NCBI RefSeq assembly: GCF_050948175.1
Contig: NW_027490162.1
Coordinates: 806,001-870,000 of the forward strand
DNA length: 64,000 nt
DNA from: Xylocopa sonorina
Taxonomy: Eukaryota > Arthropoda > Insecta > Hymenoptera > Apidae
Direction: 5' to 3'
Shown here one piece after another: positions 43,914 to 56,939 of this stretch. The translations under genes and the position numbers were made by a program. How positions within the stretch are numbered: position 1 is the stretch's first letter; every line of letters starts with the position of its first letter. Below the pieces are notes generated by a model. The model was not told where the DNA came from, searched no databases, and was given only the letters and a program-made list of their open reading frames with translations.

Positions 43914-46900
43914 ATGCGATATCGCGTTTTGGGAAGCATTAGAACTCCATTGCTACGATACCTAGACATCTGCAAACGCTATTTCCTTGCAAGGACGTGT
44001 CACATTTACGTTCATTTGAATCATAGACGAGGAATGCATAACACTTCGCAAATAATATTATATCTTACCATGAAACATAGAAATGAGATTCGATATCGCG
44101 TTTTAAGAAGCATTCGAACTCTATTGCTACGATACGTAGACATCTGCAAACGCTATTTCCTTGCTAGGAAGTGTCGCATTTTCATTCATTTGAAGTGTAG
44201 ACGAGGAATACATAACACTTCGCAAATCATGTTATATCTTACCATGAAACATAGAAATGAGATGCGATATCGCGTTTTGGGAAGCATTAGAACTCCATTG
44301 CTACGATACCTAGACATCTGCAGACGCTATTTCCTAGCATGGAAGTGTCGCATTCACATTCATTTGAAGTGTAGACGTGGACTACATAACACATCGCAAT
44401 GAATATAACATCTTATCATGAAACATAGAAATGAGATGCGATATCACGTTCTAAGAAGCACTAAAACTCCATCCCTACGATACGTAGACATCTGCGAACG
44501 CTATTTCCTAGCAAGGAAGTGTCGCATTCACATTCGTTTGAAGTGTAGACGTGTACTACATAACACTTCGTAAATCATATCATATCTTACCATGAAACAT
44601 AGAAATGAGATGCGATATTGCGTTTTAAGAAGCGTTAGATCTCTATTGCTACGATACGTTGACATCTGCAAACGCTATTTCCTAGCAAGGAAGTGTCGCA
44701 TTCACATTCATTTGAAGTGTAGACGTGGACTACATAACACTTCGCAATGAATATAACATCTTATCATGAAACATAGAAATGAGATGCGATATCACGTTCT
44801 AAGAAGCACTAAAACTCCATCCCTACGATACGTAGACATCTGCGAACGCTATTTCCTAGCAAGGAAGTGTCGCATTCACATTCATTTGAAGTGTAGACGT
44901 GTACTACATAACACTTCGTAAATCATATCATATCTTACCATGAAACATAGAAATGAGATGCGATATCGCGTTTTAAGAAGCATTAGAACTCTATTGCTAC
45001 GATAGGTAGATATCTGCAAACGCTATTTCCTAGCAAGGAAGTGTCGCATTTACATTCATTTGAAGTGTAGACGAGGACTACATAACACTTCGCAAATCAT
45101 ATTATATCTTACCATGAAACATAGAAATGAGATGCTATATCGCTTTTTAAGAATCGTAAGAACTCTATTGCTACGAAACGTAGACATCTGCAAACGCTAT
45201 TTCCTTGCAAGGAAGTGTGGCATTTACATTCATTTGAAGTGTAGACGGGGAATACATGACACTTCGCAAATCATATTATATCTTACCATGAAACATAGAA
45301 ATGAGATGCGATATCGCGTTTTAAGAAGCATTAGAACACTATTGCTACGATACCTAGACATCTGCAAATGCTATTTCCTTGCAAGGAAGTGTCGCATTTA
45401 CATTCATTTGAATCGTAGACGAGGAATGCATAACACTTCGCAATGTATATTGTATCTTATCATGAAACATAGAAATGAGATGCAATATCTCGTTTTAAGA
45501 AGCATTTGAACTCTACTGCTACGATACCTAGACATCTGTAGACGCTATTTCCTAGCATGGAAGTGTCGCATTTACATTCACTTGAAGTGTAGACGAGGAA
45601 TATATGACACTTCGCAAATCATATTATATCTTACCATGAAACATAGAAATGAGATGCGATATCGCGTTTTAAGAAGCATTAGAACACTGTTGCTACGATA
45701 CCTAGAAATCTGCAAACGCTATTTCCTAGCAAGGAAGTGTCGCATTTACATTCATTTGAAGTGTAGACGAGAAATACATAACACTTCGCAATGAATATTA
45801 CATCTTGTCATGAAACATGGAAATGAGATGCGATATCGCGTTTTAAGAAGCATTAGAACTCTATTGCTACGATAGGTAGACATCTGCAAACGCTATTTCC
45901 TAGCAAGGAAGTGTCGCATTTACATTCATTTGAAGTGTAGAAGAGGAATACATAACACTTCGCAAATCATATTATATCTTACCATGAAACTTGGAAATGA
46001 GATGCGATATCGCGTTTTAAGAAGCATTAGAACTCTATTGCTACGATAGGTAGATATCTGCAAACGCTATTTCCTAGCAAGGAAGTGTCGCATTTACATT
46101 CATTTGAAGTGTAGACGAGGACTACATAACACTTCGCAAATCATATTATATCTTACCATGAAACATAGAAATGTGATGCGATATCGCGTTTTAAGAAGCA
46201 TTGGAAATCTATTGCTACGATACATAGACATCTGCAAACGCTATATCCTAGCGAGGAAGTGTCGCAATCACATTCATTTGAAGTGTAGACGAGGAATACA
46301 TAACACTTCGCAAATCATATTATATCTTACCATGAAACATAGAAATGAGATGCGATATCGCGTTTTAAGAAGTATTGGAACACTATTGCTAAGATAGGTA
46401 GACACTTGCAAACGCTATTTCCTTGCAAGGAAGTGTCGCATTTACATTCATTTGAAGTGTAGACGAGGAATACATAACACTTCTCCAATCATATTATATC
46501 TTACCATGAAACGTAGAAATGAGATGCGATATCGCGTTTTAAGAAGCATTGGAAATCTATTGCTACGATACGTAGACATCTGCAAACGCTATATCCTAGC
46601 GAGGAAGTGTCGCATTCACATTCATTTGAAGTGTAGACGAGGAATACATAACACTTCGCAAATCATGTTATATCTTACCATGAAACATAGAAATGAGATG
46701 CGATATCGCGTTTTGGGAAGCATTAGAACTCCATTGCTACGATACCTAGACATCTGCAGACGCTATTTCCTAGCATGGAAGTGTCGCATTCACATTCATT
46801 TGAAGTGTAGACGTGGACTACATAACACTTCGCAATGAATATAACATCTTATCATGAAACATAGAAATGAGATGCGATATCACGTTCTAAGAAGCACTAA

Positions 46901-48047
46901 AACTCCATCCCTACGATACGTAGACATCTGCGAACGCTATTTCCTAGCAAGGAAGTGTCGCATTCACATTCGTTTGAAGTGTAGACGTGTACTACATAAC
47001 ACTTCGTAAATCATATCATATCTTACCATGAAACATAGAAATGGGATGCGATATCGCGTTTTAAGAAGCATTAGATCTCTATTGCTACGATACGTTGACA
47101 TCTGCAAACGCTATTTCCTAGCAAGGAAGAGTCGCATTTACATTCATTTGAAGTGTAGACGAGAAATACATAACACTTCGCAATGAATATTACATCTTGT
47201 CATGAAACATGGAAATGAGATGCGATATCGCGTTTTAAGAAGCATTAGAACTCTATTGCTACGATAGGTAGACATCTGCAAACGCTATTTCCTAGCAAGG
47301 AAGTGTCGCATTTACATTCATTTGAAGTGTAGAAGAGGAATACATAACACTTCGCAAATCATATTATATCTTACCATGAAACTTGGAAATGAGATGCGAT
47401 ATCGCGTTTTAAGAAGCATTAGAACCCTATTGCTACGATAGGTAGATATCTGCAAACGCTATTTCCTAGCAAGGAAGTGTCGCATTTACATTCATTTGAA
47501 GTGTAGACGAGGACTACATAACACTTCGCAAATCATATTATATCTTACCATGAAACATAGAAATGTGATGCGATATCGCGTTTTAAGAAGCATTGGAAAT
47601 CTATTGCTACGATACGTAGACATCTGCAAACGCTATATCCTAGCGAGGAAGTGTCGCAATCACATTCATTTGAAGTGTAGACGAGGAATACATAACACTT
47701 CGCAAATCATATTATATCTTACCATGAAACATAGAAATGAGATGCGATATCGCGTTTTAAGAAGTATTGGAACACTATTGCTAAGATAGGTAGACACTTG
47801 CAAACGCTATTTCCTTGCAAGGAAGTGTCGCATTTACATTCATTTGAAGTGTAGACGAGGAATACATAACACTTCTCCAATCATATTATATCTTACCATG
47901 AAACGTAGAAATGAGATGCGATATCGCGTTTTAAGAAGCATTGGAAATCTATTGCTACGATACGTAGACATCTGCAAACGCTATATCCTAGCGAGGAAGT
48001 GTCGCATTCACATTCATTTGAAGTGTAGACGAGGAATACATAACACT
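43914..48047 (+). repeat. Rearranged higher-order repeat zone with 1392-bp (8-monomer) duplication
   Basis: After 43914 the 20-monomer order breaks. Positions about 44380-45700 match 28372-29700 (offset 16008 bp), and 45720-46655 match about 30756-31690 (offset 14964 bp). The same set recurs at 47112-48047, 1392 bp further on. Junctions are seamless in register. The mosaic suggests unequal exchange or gene conversion among related units, though collapse or mis-joining by an assembler cannot be excluded. Confidence 0.75.
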
Positions 48048-49445
48048 TCGCAAATCATATTATATATTACCATGAAACACAGAAATGAGACGCGGTATCG
48101 CGTTTTAAGAATCATAAGAACTCTATTGCTACGATACGTGGACATCTCCAAACGCTATTTCCTTGCAAGGAAGAGTCGCATTTACATTCATTTGAAGTGT
48201 AGACGAAGAATACATAACACGTCGCAAATCATATTATATCCTACCATGAAACATAGAAATGAGATGCGATATCGCGTTTTAAGAAGCATTAGAACACTAT
48301 TGCTACGATACCTAGACATCTGCAAATGCTATTTCCTTGCAAGGACGTGTCGCATTTACATTCATTTGAAGTGTAGACGAGGAATATATGACACTTCGCA
48401 AATCATATTATATCTTACCATGAAACATAGAAATGAGATGCGATATCGCGTTTTAAGAAGTATTAGAACACTGTTGCTACGATACCTAGACATCTGCAAA
48501 CGCTATTTCCTTGCAAGGAAGTGTCGCATTTACATTCATTTGAAGTGTAGACGAGGAATACATAGCACTTTGCAAATCATATTATATCTTACGATGAAAC
48601 ATAGAAATGAGATGCGATATCGCGTTTTAAGAATCATAAGAACTCTATTGCTACGATACGTAGACATCTGCAAACGCTCTTTCGTTGCAAGGAAGTGTCG
48701 CATTAACATTCATATGAAGTGTAGACGAGGAATACATAACACTTCGCAAATAATATTATATCTTACCATGAAACATAGAAATGAGATACGATATCGCGTT
48801 TTAAGAAGCATTAGAACTCTATTGCTACGATACGTAGACATCTGCAAACGCTATTTCCTTGCTAGGAAGTGTCGCATTTTCATTCATTTGAAGTGTAGAC
48901 GAGGAATACATAACACTTCGCAAATCATGTTATATCTTACCATGAAACATAGAAATGAGATGCGATATCGCGTTTTGGGAAGCATTAGAACTCCATTGCT
49001 ACGATACATAGACATCTGCAAACGCTATTTCCTTGCAAGGACGTGTCACATTTACGTTCATTTGAATCATAGACGAGGAATGCATAACACTTCGCAAATA
49101 ATATTATATCTTACCATGAAACATAGAAATGAGATTCGATATCGCGTTTTAAGAAGCATTAGAACTCTATTGCTACGATACGTAGACATCTGCAAACGCT
49201 ATTTCCTTGCTAGGAAGTGTCGCATTTTCATTCATTTGAAGTGTAGACGAGGAATACATAACACTTCGCAAATCATGTTATATCTTACCATGAAACATAG
49301 AAATGAGATGCGATATCGCGTTTTGGGAAGCATTAGAACTCCATTACTACGATACCTAGACATCTGCAGACGCTATTTCCTAGCATGGAAGTGTCGCATT
49401 CACATTCATTTGAATTGTAGACGTGGACTACATAACACTTCGTAA
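47844..49445 (+). other. 533-codon open frame of satellite origin, probably non-coding
   Basis: About nine in-frame satellite monomers without a stop, ending at a TAA in the cttcgtaaatc variant shortly before the LTR insertion. Other long frames of the same nature are 61883-63202 (439 codons), 43320-44402 (360), 25974-27002 (342), 56097-57089 (330) and 29574-30482 (302). All use the same frame of the monomer and none contains non-satellite sequence. I list them so that they are not mistaken for genes. Confidence 0.8.
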
Positions 49446-49683
49446 ATCATATCTAATCTTACCATGAAACATAGAAATGAGATGCGATATCGCGTTTTAA
49501 GAAGCATTGGAACTCTATTGCTTCGATACGTAGACATCTGCAAACGCTATTTCCTTGCAAGGGAGTGTCGCATTTACATTCATTTGAAGTGTAGACGAGG
49601 AATACATAACACTTCGCAAATCATATTATATCTTACCATGAAACATAGGAATGAGATGCGATATCGCGTTTTAAGAAGCATTA

Positions 49684-49687
49684 GAAC
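49684..49687. repeat. Target site duplication, left (GAAC)
   Basis: The satellite reads gaagcattagaac up to this point (monomer position 77). The same four bases recur directly after the insertion at 51219-51222, followed by the expected tctattgctacg. Confidence 0.85.
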
Positions 49688-49952
49688 TGTAATGTCCGGC
49701 GTACCGCCTTCCACACCCCAACGCTTCCCACAGCACGCAGAGCCTTCTTACCTGCGAACATCTACATTAGAGCGCACGGGCAAATCACCCCTTCGCCGAG
49801 CTAAGGCAGCCGACCCGCAGTATCCGCCCCGGAGATGGACCGGCCAAACGCGCTATCGCGCGTATCCCGAGATCCACGAGGTACCAGCACAGCAACGCAT
49901 CGAGTCACCCACCCTTACTTACCCTTACGTTTACTATTCTAATGTATATACG

Positions 49953-49959
49953 TATAAAT
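49953..49959 (+). promoter_or_regulatory. TATA-like box inside the LTR
   Basis: TATAAAT within gtatatacgtataaatac, about 265 bp from the left LTR end. LTRs carry promoters in U3, so this is a plausible plus-orientation TATA box, but one short AT motif is weak support. A TTTATT at 50465-50470 is a polyadenylation signal only on the opposite strand, so orientation is not settled. Confidence 0.3.
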
Positions 49960-50119
49960 ACTAAAATCCTATTTCTAAGTACACGACACACACATTGTAA
50001 CACGAACAACACACACGCATATAATTCTAAGTTCAATATGTATTTTCTAGTTCATAAGTTGCGACGCGCGCCCGCGCGCATTCGACGCTTGCGGCTCACG
50101 CGTAACGCGGGCCGCTCCC

Positions 50120-50177
50120 ACTCCGACCGGCCACCCCACCGCGTGGCCGCCCTACTCCGACCGTCCGCCCCACCGCG
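50120..50177. repeat. Imperfect 34-bp tandem repeat in the LTR
   Basis: The 24-base stretch beginning actccgaccggccacc at 50120 recurs at 50154 with 2 mismatches. It sits in the CpG-rich, C-rich part of the LTR. Short internal tandem repeats are common in U3 regions of LTRs. Confidence 0.75.
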
Positions 50178-50334
50178 AGGGCCCAACGACTCGCGCGCCA
50201 CGCGACCCGAGGAGGTCTCGAGCACGCGAGCAAGAGCACATTCTAGTTCCGACTTCGATTCGACTCAGACCTCTCTCTGGGACTCGACCCGAGTACCCGA
50301 TACTTCTAGTTTAACTTATGGCTTAGTGCCTTTC

Positions 50335-50520
50335 CATCACCTCTTCGAGGTGTCTTCTAATTCTATTTCAAGTTCCATTTCGATTTCTAGTTAAGTTCTA
50401 TTTCTACTAAGTTTAGTTTAGGGAAGTAAAGTGTATAGCATAGGTTTTTTATACAGAATATATCTTTATTGTTATTTTACATTTAAATTTCTATTTCATT
50501 TCTATTTCCACGCGATCACC
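50335..50520. repeat. T-rich low-complexity segment in the LTR
   Basis: Irregular repeats of ttctatttc/tttctagtt alternate with short A-rich motifs, ending with tctatttcatttctatttcc. It is the AT-rich middle of an otherwise GC-rich insert and holds no gene. Confidence 0.6.
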
Positions 50521-50590
50521 TTCGGTTCTCGCGTATACACAATCACTTCCATACTTTGATTTAGTATCGTTACTTGGAACTCTACATAGT

Positions 50591-50698
50591 TAGAGCGGAC
50601 CGCCGCTTAACTGTGTGGACTACAGGTACGGATTACTCGAAGTAACCGATCGTTCTTCGTTCTGCTGGACCGATGCGGATAGAGCGGACCGCCGCTTA
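50591..50698. repeat. 19-bp direct repeat in the LTR
   Basis: The 19-base string beginning tagagcggaccgccg occurs exactly at 50591-50609 and 50680-50698, 89 bp apart. The bases between do not otherwise repeat. It may be a duplicated regulatory element of the LTR, but function is unknown. Confidence 0.85.
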
Positions 50699-51218
50699 TC
50701 CAATTTGAATCCAGTTAGGAGAAGTTCATCGTGGATGTGTCGCTCCGCTAATAAGAAAGCGCGTCGTGCTGGTAGAAAGAACTTTCTACGTCGTTTAGTG
50801 CGCGACTACGCCGATCCAGCGTATTCAGCCTGCCACTCCGTCGTCGTTGCTGCCACCTCGGTTCAAATCCAGTCTTCCCCGGATTCGGCGAGCTCTGCGG
50901 CTCCACTTCACAGTTCCGGTCAACGCCGTTGGGTACTCGTTCCTCTGAAGTTTCCGCAACGCCGACCCTACGCCGCAGCTATACCAGACGGCGATCCTCG
51001 ACAGCAGCTGTACCTGGAACGTAATTATAGAATTATCAAGGTGTGAAGCCAGCGAAAGGTTTGTGGAATCTCATTATATCGCGTCCTCGGGTATTTTTAC
51101 CGGTAACGTCCCATAAAAGGAACCACGGTGCCCATCACAATATAGTGCTCGGCTCCGCGATTTCTGCTACGTGCCGTCGCGGGCAACTTCGGAAATTCTC
51201 CCGGTCCCGGACGTGACA

Positions 51219-51222
51219 GAAC
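51219..51222. repeat. Target site duplication, right (GAAC)
   Basis: Direct repeat of 49684-49687. Removing the insert and one GAAC restores a continuous monomer with caggaatgag on the left and ctagtcatctgcagacgc on the right. That combination exists intact in monomers near 4905-5010, 5775-5880 and 12039-12140. Confidence 0.85.
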
Positions 51223-54200
51223 TCTATTGCTACGATACCTAGTCATCTGCAGACGCTATTTCCTAGCAGGGAAGTGTGGCATTTACATTCATTTGAAGTG
51301 TAGACGAGGAATGCATAACACTTCGCAATGAATATTATATCTTATCATGAAACATAGAAATCAGATGCGATATCTCGTTTTAAGAAGCATTAGAACTCTA
51401 TCCCTACGATACGTAGACATCTGCAAACGCTATTTCCTTGCAAGGAAGTGTCGCATTTACATTCTTCTGAAGAGAATAAGAAGTATATATAACACTTTAC
51501 AATGAATATTATATCCTATCATGCAACATAGAAATGAGATGCGATATCGCGTTTTAAGAATCATAAGAACTCTATTGCTACGATACGTAGACATCTGCAA
51601 ACGCTATTTCCTTGCATGGAAGTGTCGCATTTACATTCATTTGAAGTGTAGACGAGGAATACATAACACTTCGCAATGAATATTACATCTTATCATGAAA
51701 CATAGATATGAGATGCGATATCTCGTTTGAAGAAGCATTTGAACTCTATTGCTTCGATACGCAGACATCTGCAAACGCTATTTCCTTGCAAGGAAGTATT
51801 GCATTTACATTCATTTGAAGTGTAGACGAGGACTACATAACACTTCGCAATGAATATTACATCTTATCATGAAACATAGAAATGAGATGCGATATCGCGT
51901 TTTAAGAAGCATAAGATCTCTATTGCTACGATACGTTGACATCTGCAAACGCTATTTCCTAGCAAGGAAGTGTCGCATTTACATTCATTTGAAGTGTAGA
52001 CGAGAAATACATAACACTTCGCAATGAATATTACATCTTGTCATGAAACATAGAAATGAGATGCGATATCTCGTTTTAAGAAGCATTTGAACTCTATTGC
52101 TTCGATACGTAGACATCTGCAAACGCTATTTCCTTGCAAGGAAGTGTCGCATGTACATTTATTTGATGTGTAGACGAGGAATACGTAACACTTCGCAAAT
52201 CATATTATATCTTACGATGAAACATAGATATGAGATGCGATATCGCGTTTTAAGAAGTATTAGAACACTATTGCTACGATAGGTAGACATTTGCGAACGC
52301 TATTTCCTTGCAAGGAAGTGTCGCATTTACATTCATTTGAACCGTAGACGAGGAATACATAACACTTCTCCAATCATATTATATCTTACCATGAAACATA
52401 GAAATGAGATGCGATATCGCGTTTTAAGAAGCATTGGAAATCTATAGCTACGATACGTAGACATCTGCAAACGCTATATCCTAGCGAAGAAGTGTCGCAT
52501 TCACATTCATTTGAAGTGTAGACGAGGAAAACATAACACTTCCCCAATCATATTATATCTTACCATGAAACATAGAAATGAGATGCGATATCGCGTTTTA
52601 AGAATCATAAGAACTCTATTGCTACGATACGAAGACATCTGCAAGCGCTATTTCCTTGCAAGGATGTGTCGCATTTACATTCATTTGATGTGTAGAAGAG
52701 GAATACATAACACATCGCAAATCATATTATACCTTATCATGAAACATAGAAATGAGGAGCGATATGTCGTTTTAAGAAGCATTAGAACTCTATCCCTACG
52801 ATACGTAAACATCTGCAAACGCCATTTCCTTGCAAGGAAGTGTCGCATTTACATTCTTCTGAAGAGAATACGAGGTATACATAACACTTTACAATGAATA
52901 TTATATCCTATCATGCGACATAGAAATGAGATGCGATATCGCGTTTTAAGAATCATATGAACTCTATTGCTACGATACGTAGACATCTGCAATCGCTATT
53001 TCCTAGCAAGGAAGTGTCGCATTTACATTCATTTGAAGTGTAGACGAGGAATACATGATACTTCGCAAATCATATTATATCTTACCATGAAACATAGAAA
53101 TGAGATGCGATATCGCGTTTTAAGAATCATAAGATCTCTATTGCTACGATACGTAGACATCTGCAAACGCTATTTCCTAGCAAGGAAGTGTCGCATTTAC
53201 ATTCATTTGAAGTGTAGACGAGGAATACATGACACTTCGCAAATCATATTATATCTTACAATGAAACATAGAAATGAGATGCGATATCGCGTTTTAAGAA
53301 TCATATGAACTCTATTGCTACGATACGTAGACATCTGCAATCGCTATTTCCTAGCAAGGAAGTGTCGCATTTACATTCATATGAAGTGTAGACGGGGAAT
53401 ACATGACACTTCGCAAATCTTATTATATCTTACCATGAAACATAGAAATGTGATGCGATTTCGCGTTTTAAGAAGCATTAGAACACTATTGCTACGATAG
53501 ATAGACATTTACAAACGCTATTTCCTAGCAAAGAAGTGTCGCATTTACATTCATTTGAAGTGTAGGCGAGGAATACATAACACTTCGCGAATCATATTCT
53601 ATCTTACCATGAAACATAGAGATGAGATGCGATATCGCGTTTTAAGAAGCATTTGAACTCTATTGCTTCGATACGTAGACATCTGCAAACGCTATTTCCT
53701 TGCAAGGAAGTGTGGCATTTACATTCATTTGAAGTGTAGACGAGGAATACATAACACTTCGCAAATCATATTTTATCTTACCATGAAACATAGAAATGAG
53801 ATTCGATATCGCGTTTTAAGAAGCATTAGAAAGCTATTGCTACGATACGTGGACATCTGCAATCGCTATTTCCTAGCAAGGAAATGTCGCATTTACATTC
53901 ATTTGAAATGTAGACGAGGAATACATGATACTTCGCAAATCATATTATATCTTACCATGAAACATAGAAATGAGATGCGATATCGCGTTTTAAGAATCAT
54001 AAGATCTCTATTGCTACGATACGTAGACATCTGCAAACGCTATTTCCTTGCAAGGAAGTGTCGCATTTACATTCATTTGAAGTGTAGACGAGTAATACGT
54101 AACACTTCCCCAATCATATTATATCTTACCATGAAACACAGAAATGAGGTGCGATATCGCGTTTTAAGAAGCATTGGAACTCTATTGCTACGATACATAG

Positions 54201-56821
54201 ACATCTGCAAACGCTATTTCCTTGCAAGGAAGAGTCGCATTTACATTCATTTGATGTGTAGACGAACAATACATGACACTTCGCAAATCATATTTTATCT
54301 TACCACGAAACATAGAAATGAGATGCGATATCGCGCTTTAAGAAGCATTAGAACTCTATTACTACGATCCCTAGTCATCTCCAGACGCTAGTTCCTAGCA
54401 GGGAAGTGTGGCATTTACATTCATTTGAAGTGTAGACGGGGAATACATGACACTTCGCAAATCTTATTATATCTTACCATGAAACACAGAAATGAGATGC
54501 GATATCGCGTTTTAAGAATCATAAGAACTCTATTGCTACGATACGTAGACATCTCCAAACGCTATTTCCTTGCAAGGAAGTGTCGCATTTACATTCATTT
54601 GAAGTGTAGACGAGGAATACATAACACTTCGGAAATCATATTATACCTTACCATGAAACATATAAATGAGATGCGATATCGCGTTTTATGAATCATAAGA
54701 ACTCTATTGCTACGATACGTAGACATATGCAAACGCTATTTCCTTGCAAGGAAGAGTCGCATTTACATTCATTTGAAGTGTAGACGAAGAATACATGACA
54801 CGTCGCAAATCATACTATATCTTACCATGAAACATAGAAATGAGATGCGATATCGCGTTTAAAGAAGCATTAGAACACTATTGCTACGGTAGGTAGACAC
54901 TTGCAAACGCTATTTCCTTGCAAGGAAGTGTCGCATTTACATTCATTTGAAGTGTAGACGAGGAATACATAACACATCGCAAATCTTATTATATCCTACC
55001 ATGAAACATAGAAATAAGATGCGATATCGCGACTTAATAAGCATTTGAACTCTATTGCTTCGATACGTAGACATCTGCAAACGCTATTTCCTTGCAAGGA
55101 AGTGTCGCATTTACATTCATTTGAAGTGTAGACGAGGAATACATAACACTTCGCAAATCATATTATATCTTACCATGAAACATATAAATGAGATACGATA
55201 TCGCTTTTTAAGAATCATAAGAACTCTATTGCTACGATACGTAGACATCTGCAAACGCTATTTCCTTGCAAGGAAGTGTCGCATTTACATTCATTTGAAG
55301 TGTAGACGAGTAATACATAACACTTCGCAAATCATATTATATCTTACCATGAAACATGGAAATGAGATGCGATATCGCGTTTTAAGAAGCATTAGAACTC
55401 TATTGCCACGATAGGTAGACATCTGCATCGCTATTTCCTAGCAAGGAAGTTTCGCATTTACATTCATTTGAAGTGTAGTAGAGGAATACATAACACTTCG
55501 CAAATCATATTATATCTTACCATGGAACATGGAAATGAGATGCGATATCGCGTTTTAAGAAGCATTAGAACTCAATTGCTACGATAGGTAGACATCTGAA
55601 AACGCTATTTCCTAGCAAGGAAGTGTCGCATTTACATTCATTTGAAGTGTAGACGAGGACTACATAACACTTCGCGAATCATATTCTATCTTACCATGAA
55701 ACATAGAAATGAGGTGCGATATCGCGTTTTAAGAAGCATTGGAACTCTATTGCTACGATACGTAGACATCTGCAAACGCTATTTCCTTGCAAGGAAGAGT
55801 CGCATTTACATTCATTTGATGTGTAGACGAACAATACATGACACTTCGCAAATCATATTTTATCTTACCATGAAACATAGAAATGAGATGCGATATCGCG
55901 CTTTAAGAAGCATTGGAAATCTATTGCTACGATATGTAGACATCTGCAAACGCTATATCCTAGCGAGGAAGTGCCGCATTCACATTCATTTGAAGTGTGG
56001 ACGAGGAATACATAACACTTCGCAAATCATATTATATCTTACCATGAAACATAGAGATGAGATGTTAATCGCGTTTTAAGAAGCATTAGAAAGCTATTGC
56101 TACGATACGTGGACATCTGCAATCGCTATTTCCTAGCAAGGAAATGTCGCATTTACATTCATTTGAAATATAGACGAGGAATACATGATACTTCGCAAAT
56201 CATATTATATCTTACCATGAAACATAGAAATGAGATGCGATATCGCGTTTTAAGAATCATAAGAACTCTATTGCTACGATACGTAGACATCTGCAAACGC
56301 TATTTCCTTGCAAGAAAGTGTCGCATTTACATTCATTTGAAGTGTAGACGAGTAATACATAACACTTCCCCAATCATATTATATCTTACCATGAAACACA
56401 GAAATGAGGTGCGATATCGCGTTTTAAGAAGCATTGGAACTGTATTGCTACGATACGTAGACATCTGCAAACGCTATTTCCTTGCAAGGAAGAGTCGCAT
56501 CTACATTCATTTGATGTGTAGACGAACAATACATGACACTTCGCAAAACATATTTTATCTTACCATGAAACATAGAAATGAGATGCGATATCGCGCTATA
56601 AGAAGCATTAGAACACTATTGCTACGATACCTAGTCATCTGCAGACGCTATTTCCTAGCAGGGAAGTGTGGCATTTACATTCATTTGAAGTGTAGACGGG
56701 GAATACATGACACTTCGCAAATCATATTATATCTTACCATGAAACACAGAAATGAGGTGCGATATCGCGTTTTAAGAAGCATTGGAACTCTATTGCTACG
56801 ATACGTAGACATCTGCAAACG

Positions 56822-56846
56822 CTATTACCTTGCAAGAAGAATGTGT
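56822..56846 (+). repeat. Monomer with 21-bp internal deletion
   Basis: Here ctattaccttgcaagaagaatgtg replaces the usual sequence through gtcgcatttacattcatttg. Twenty-one bases (7 codons) are missing, removing the right arm of the 14-bp palindrome, and the frame is kept. Confidence 0.85.
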
Positions 56847-56939
56847 AGACGAACAATACATGACACTTGGCAAATCATATTTTATCTTACCATGAAACAT
56901 AGAAATGAGATGCGATATCGCACTTTAAGAAGCATTAGA

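Larger units (their letters stand above)
12831..49687 (+). repeat. 174-bp satellite array, block 2
   Basis: Continues the same satellite in the same orientation. The motif acttcgcaa falls at 51 modulo 174 just after the gap, 157 after 13779, 89 after 15625 and 21 after 25301. Each step is a loss of 68 bp. From about 25.3 kb to the LTR insertion at 49688 the register does not move at all, so about 24 kb has no net indel. The first part is rich in monomers of the aatcgtatacg/caatgaatatt type. The part from about 25.9 kb has more cgcaaatcat monomers and a gtggactacat/tcacgttctaag type. Large internal duplications are listed separately. No gene is supported anywhere in the block. Confidence 0.97.
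49688..51218. mobile_element. Solo LTR (LTR-retrotransposon remnant), 1531 bp
   Basis: Non-satellite DNA with ends TGTAATGTCCGG (49688-49699) and CCGGACGTGACA (51207-51218). These are imperfect inverted termini (10 of 12 matching) of the TGT...ACA form typical of LTRs, flanked by a 4-bp direct duplication GAAC. Insert plus duplication is 1535 bp, and the satellite register before (21) and after (164) agrees with exactly that length. No satellite was therefore lost and the boundaries are firm. A 4-bp duplication fits Ty3/gypsy-type integration. No protease, reverse transcriptase, RNase H or integrase motif is present, so this is a lone LTR left after recombination between two LTRs. Composition is CpG-rich and C-rich on this strand in the first 600 bp. 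The alternative is a non-autonomous DNA transposon with 12-bp inverted repeats and 4-bp target duplications. Orientation is undetermined and the family was not recognised. Confidence 0.75.

Noticed and set aside
49464..49964. Open frame running from satellite into the LTR
   Set aside because: It crosses the insertion boundary at 49688, so it is an accidental fusion of satellite frame and LTR sequence.
49942..50394. 150-codon open frame inside the LTR-like insert
   Set aside because: Composition follows the C-rich then T-rich DNA beneath it (Arg/Ala/Pro then Ser/Ile runs). No domain is recognisable, and LTRs do not normally encode proteins.
50615..51046. 143-codon open frame inside the LTR-like insert
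   Set aside because: No recognisable retroelement or other domain. Moderate length is expected by chance in GC-rich DNA, and it overlaps the 19-bp direct repeat. It could be looked at again if genome-wide copies keep it open.
49688..51218. Complete retrotransposon or retroviral copy
   Set aside because: The insert is only 1.5 kb, lacks gag-pol motifs and has no duplicated terminal segment inside it, so a single LTR or non-autonomous element is the most that can be supported.
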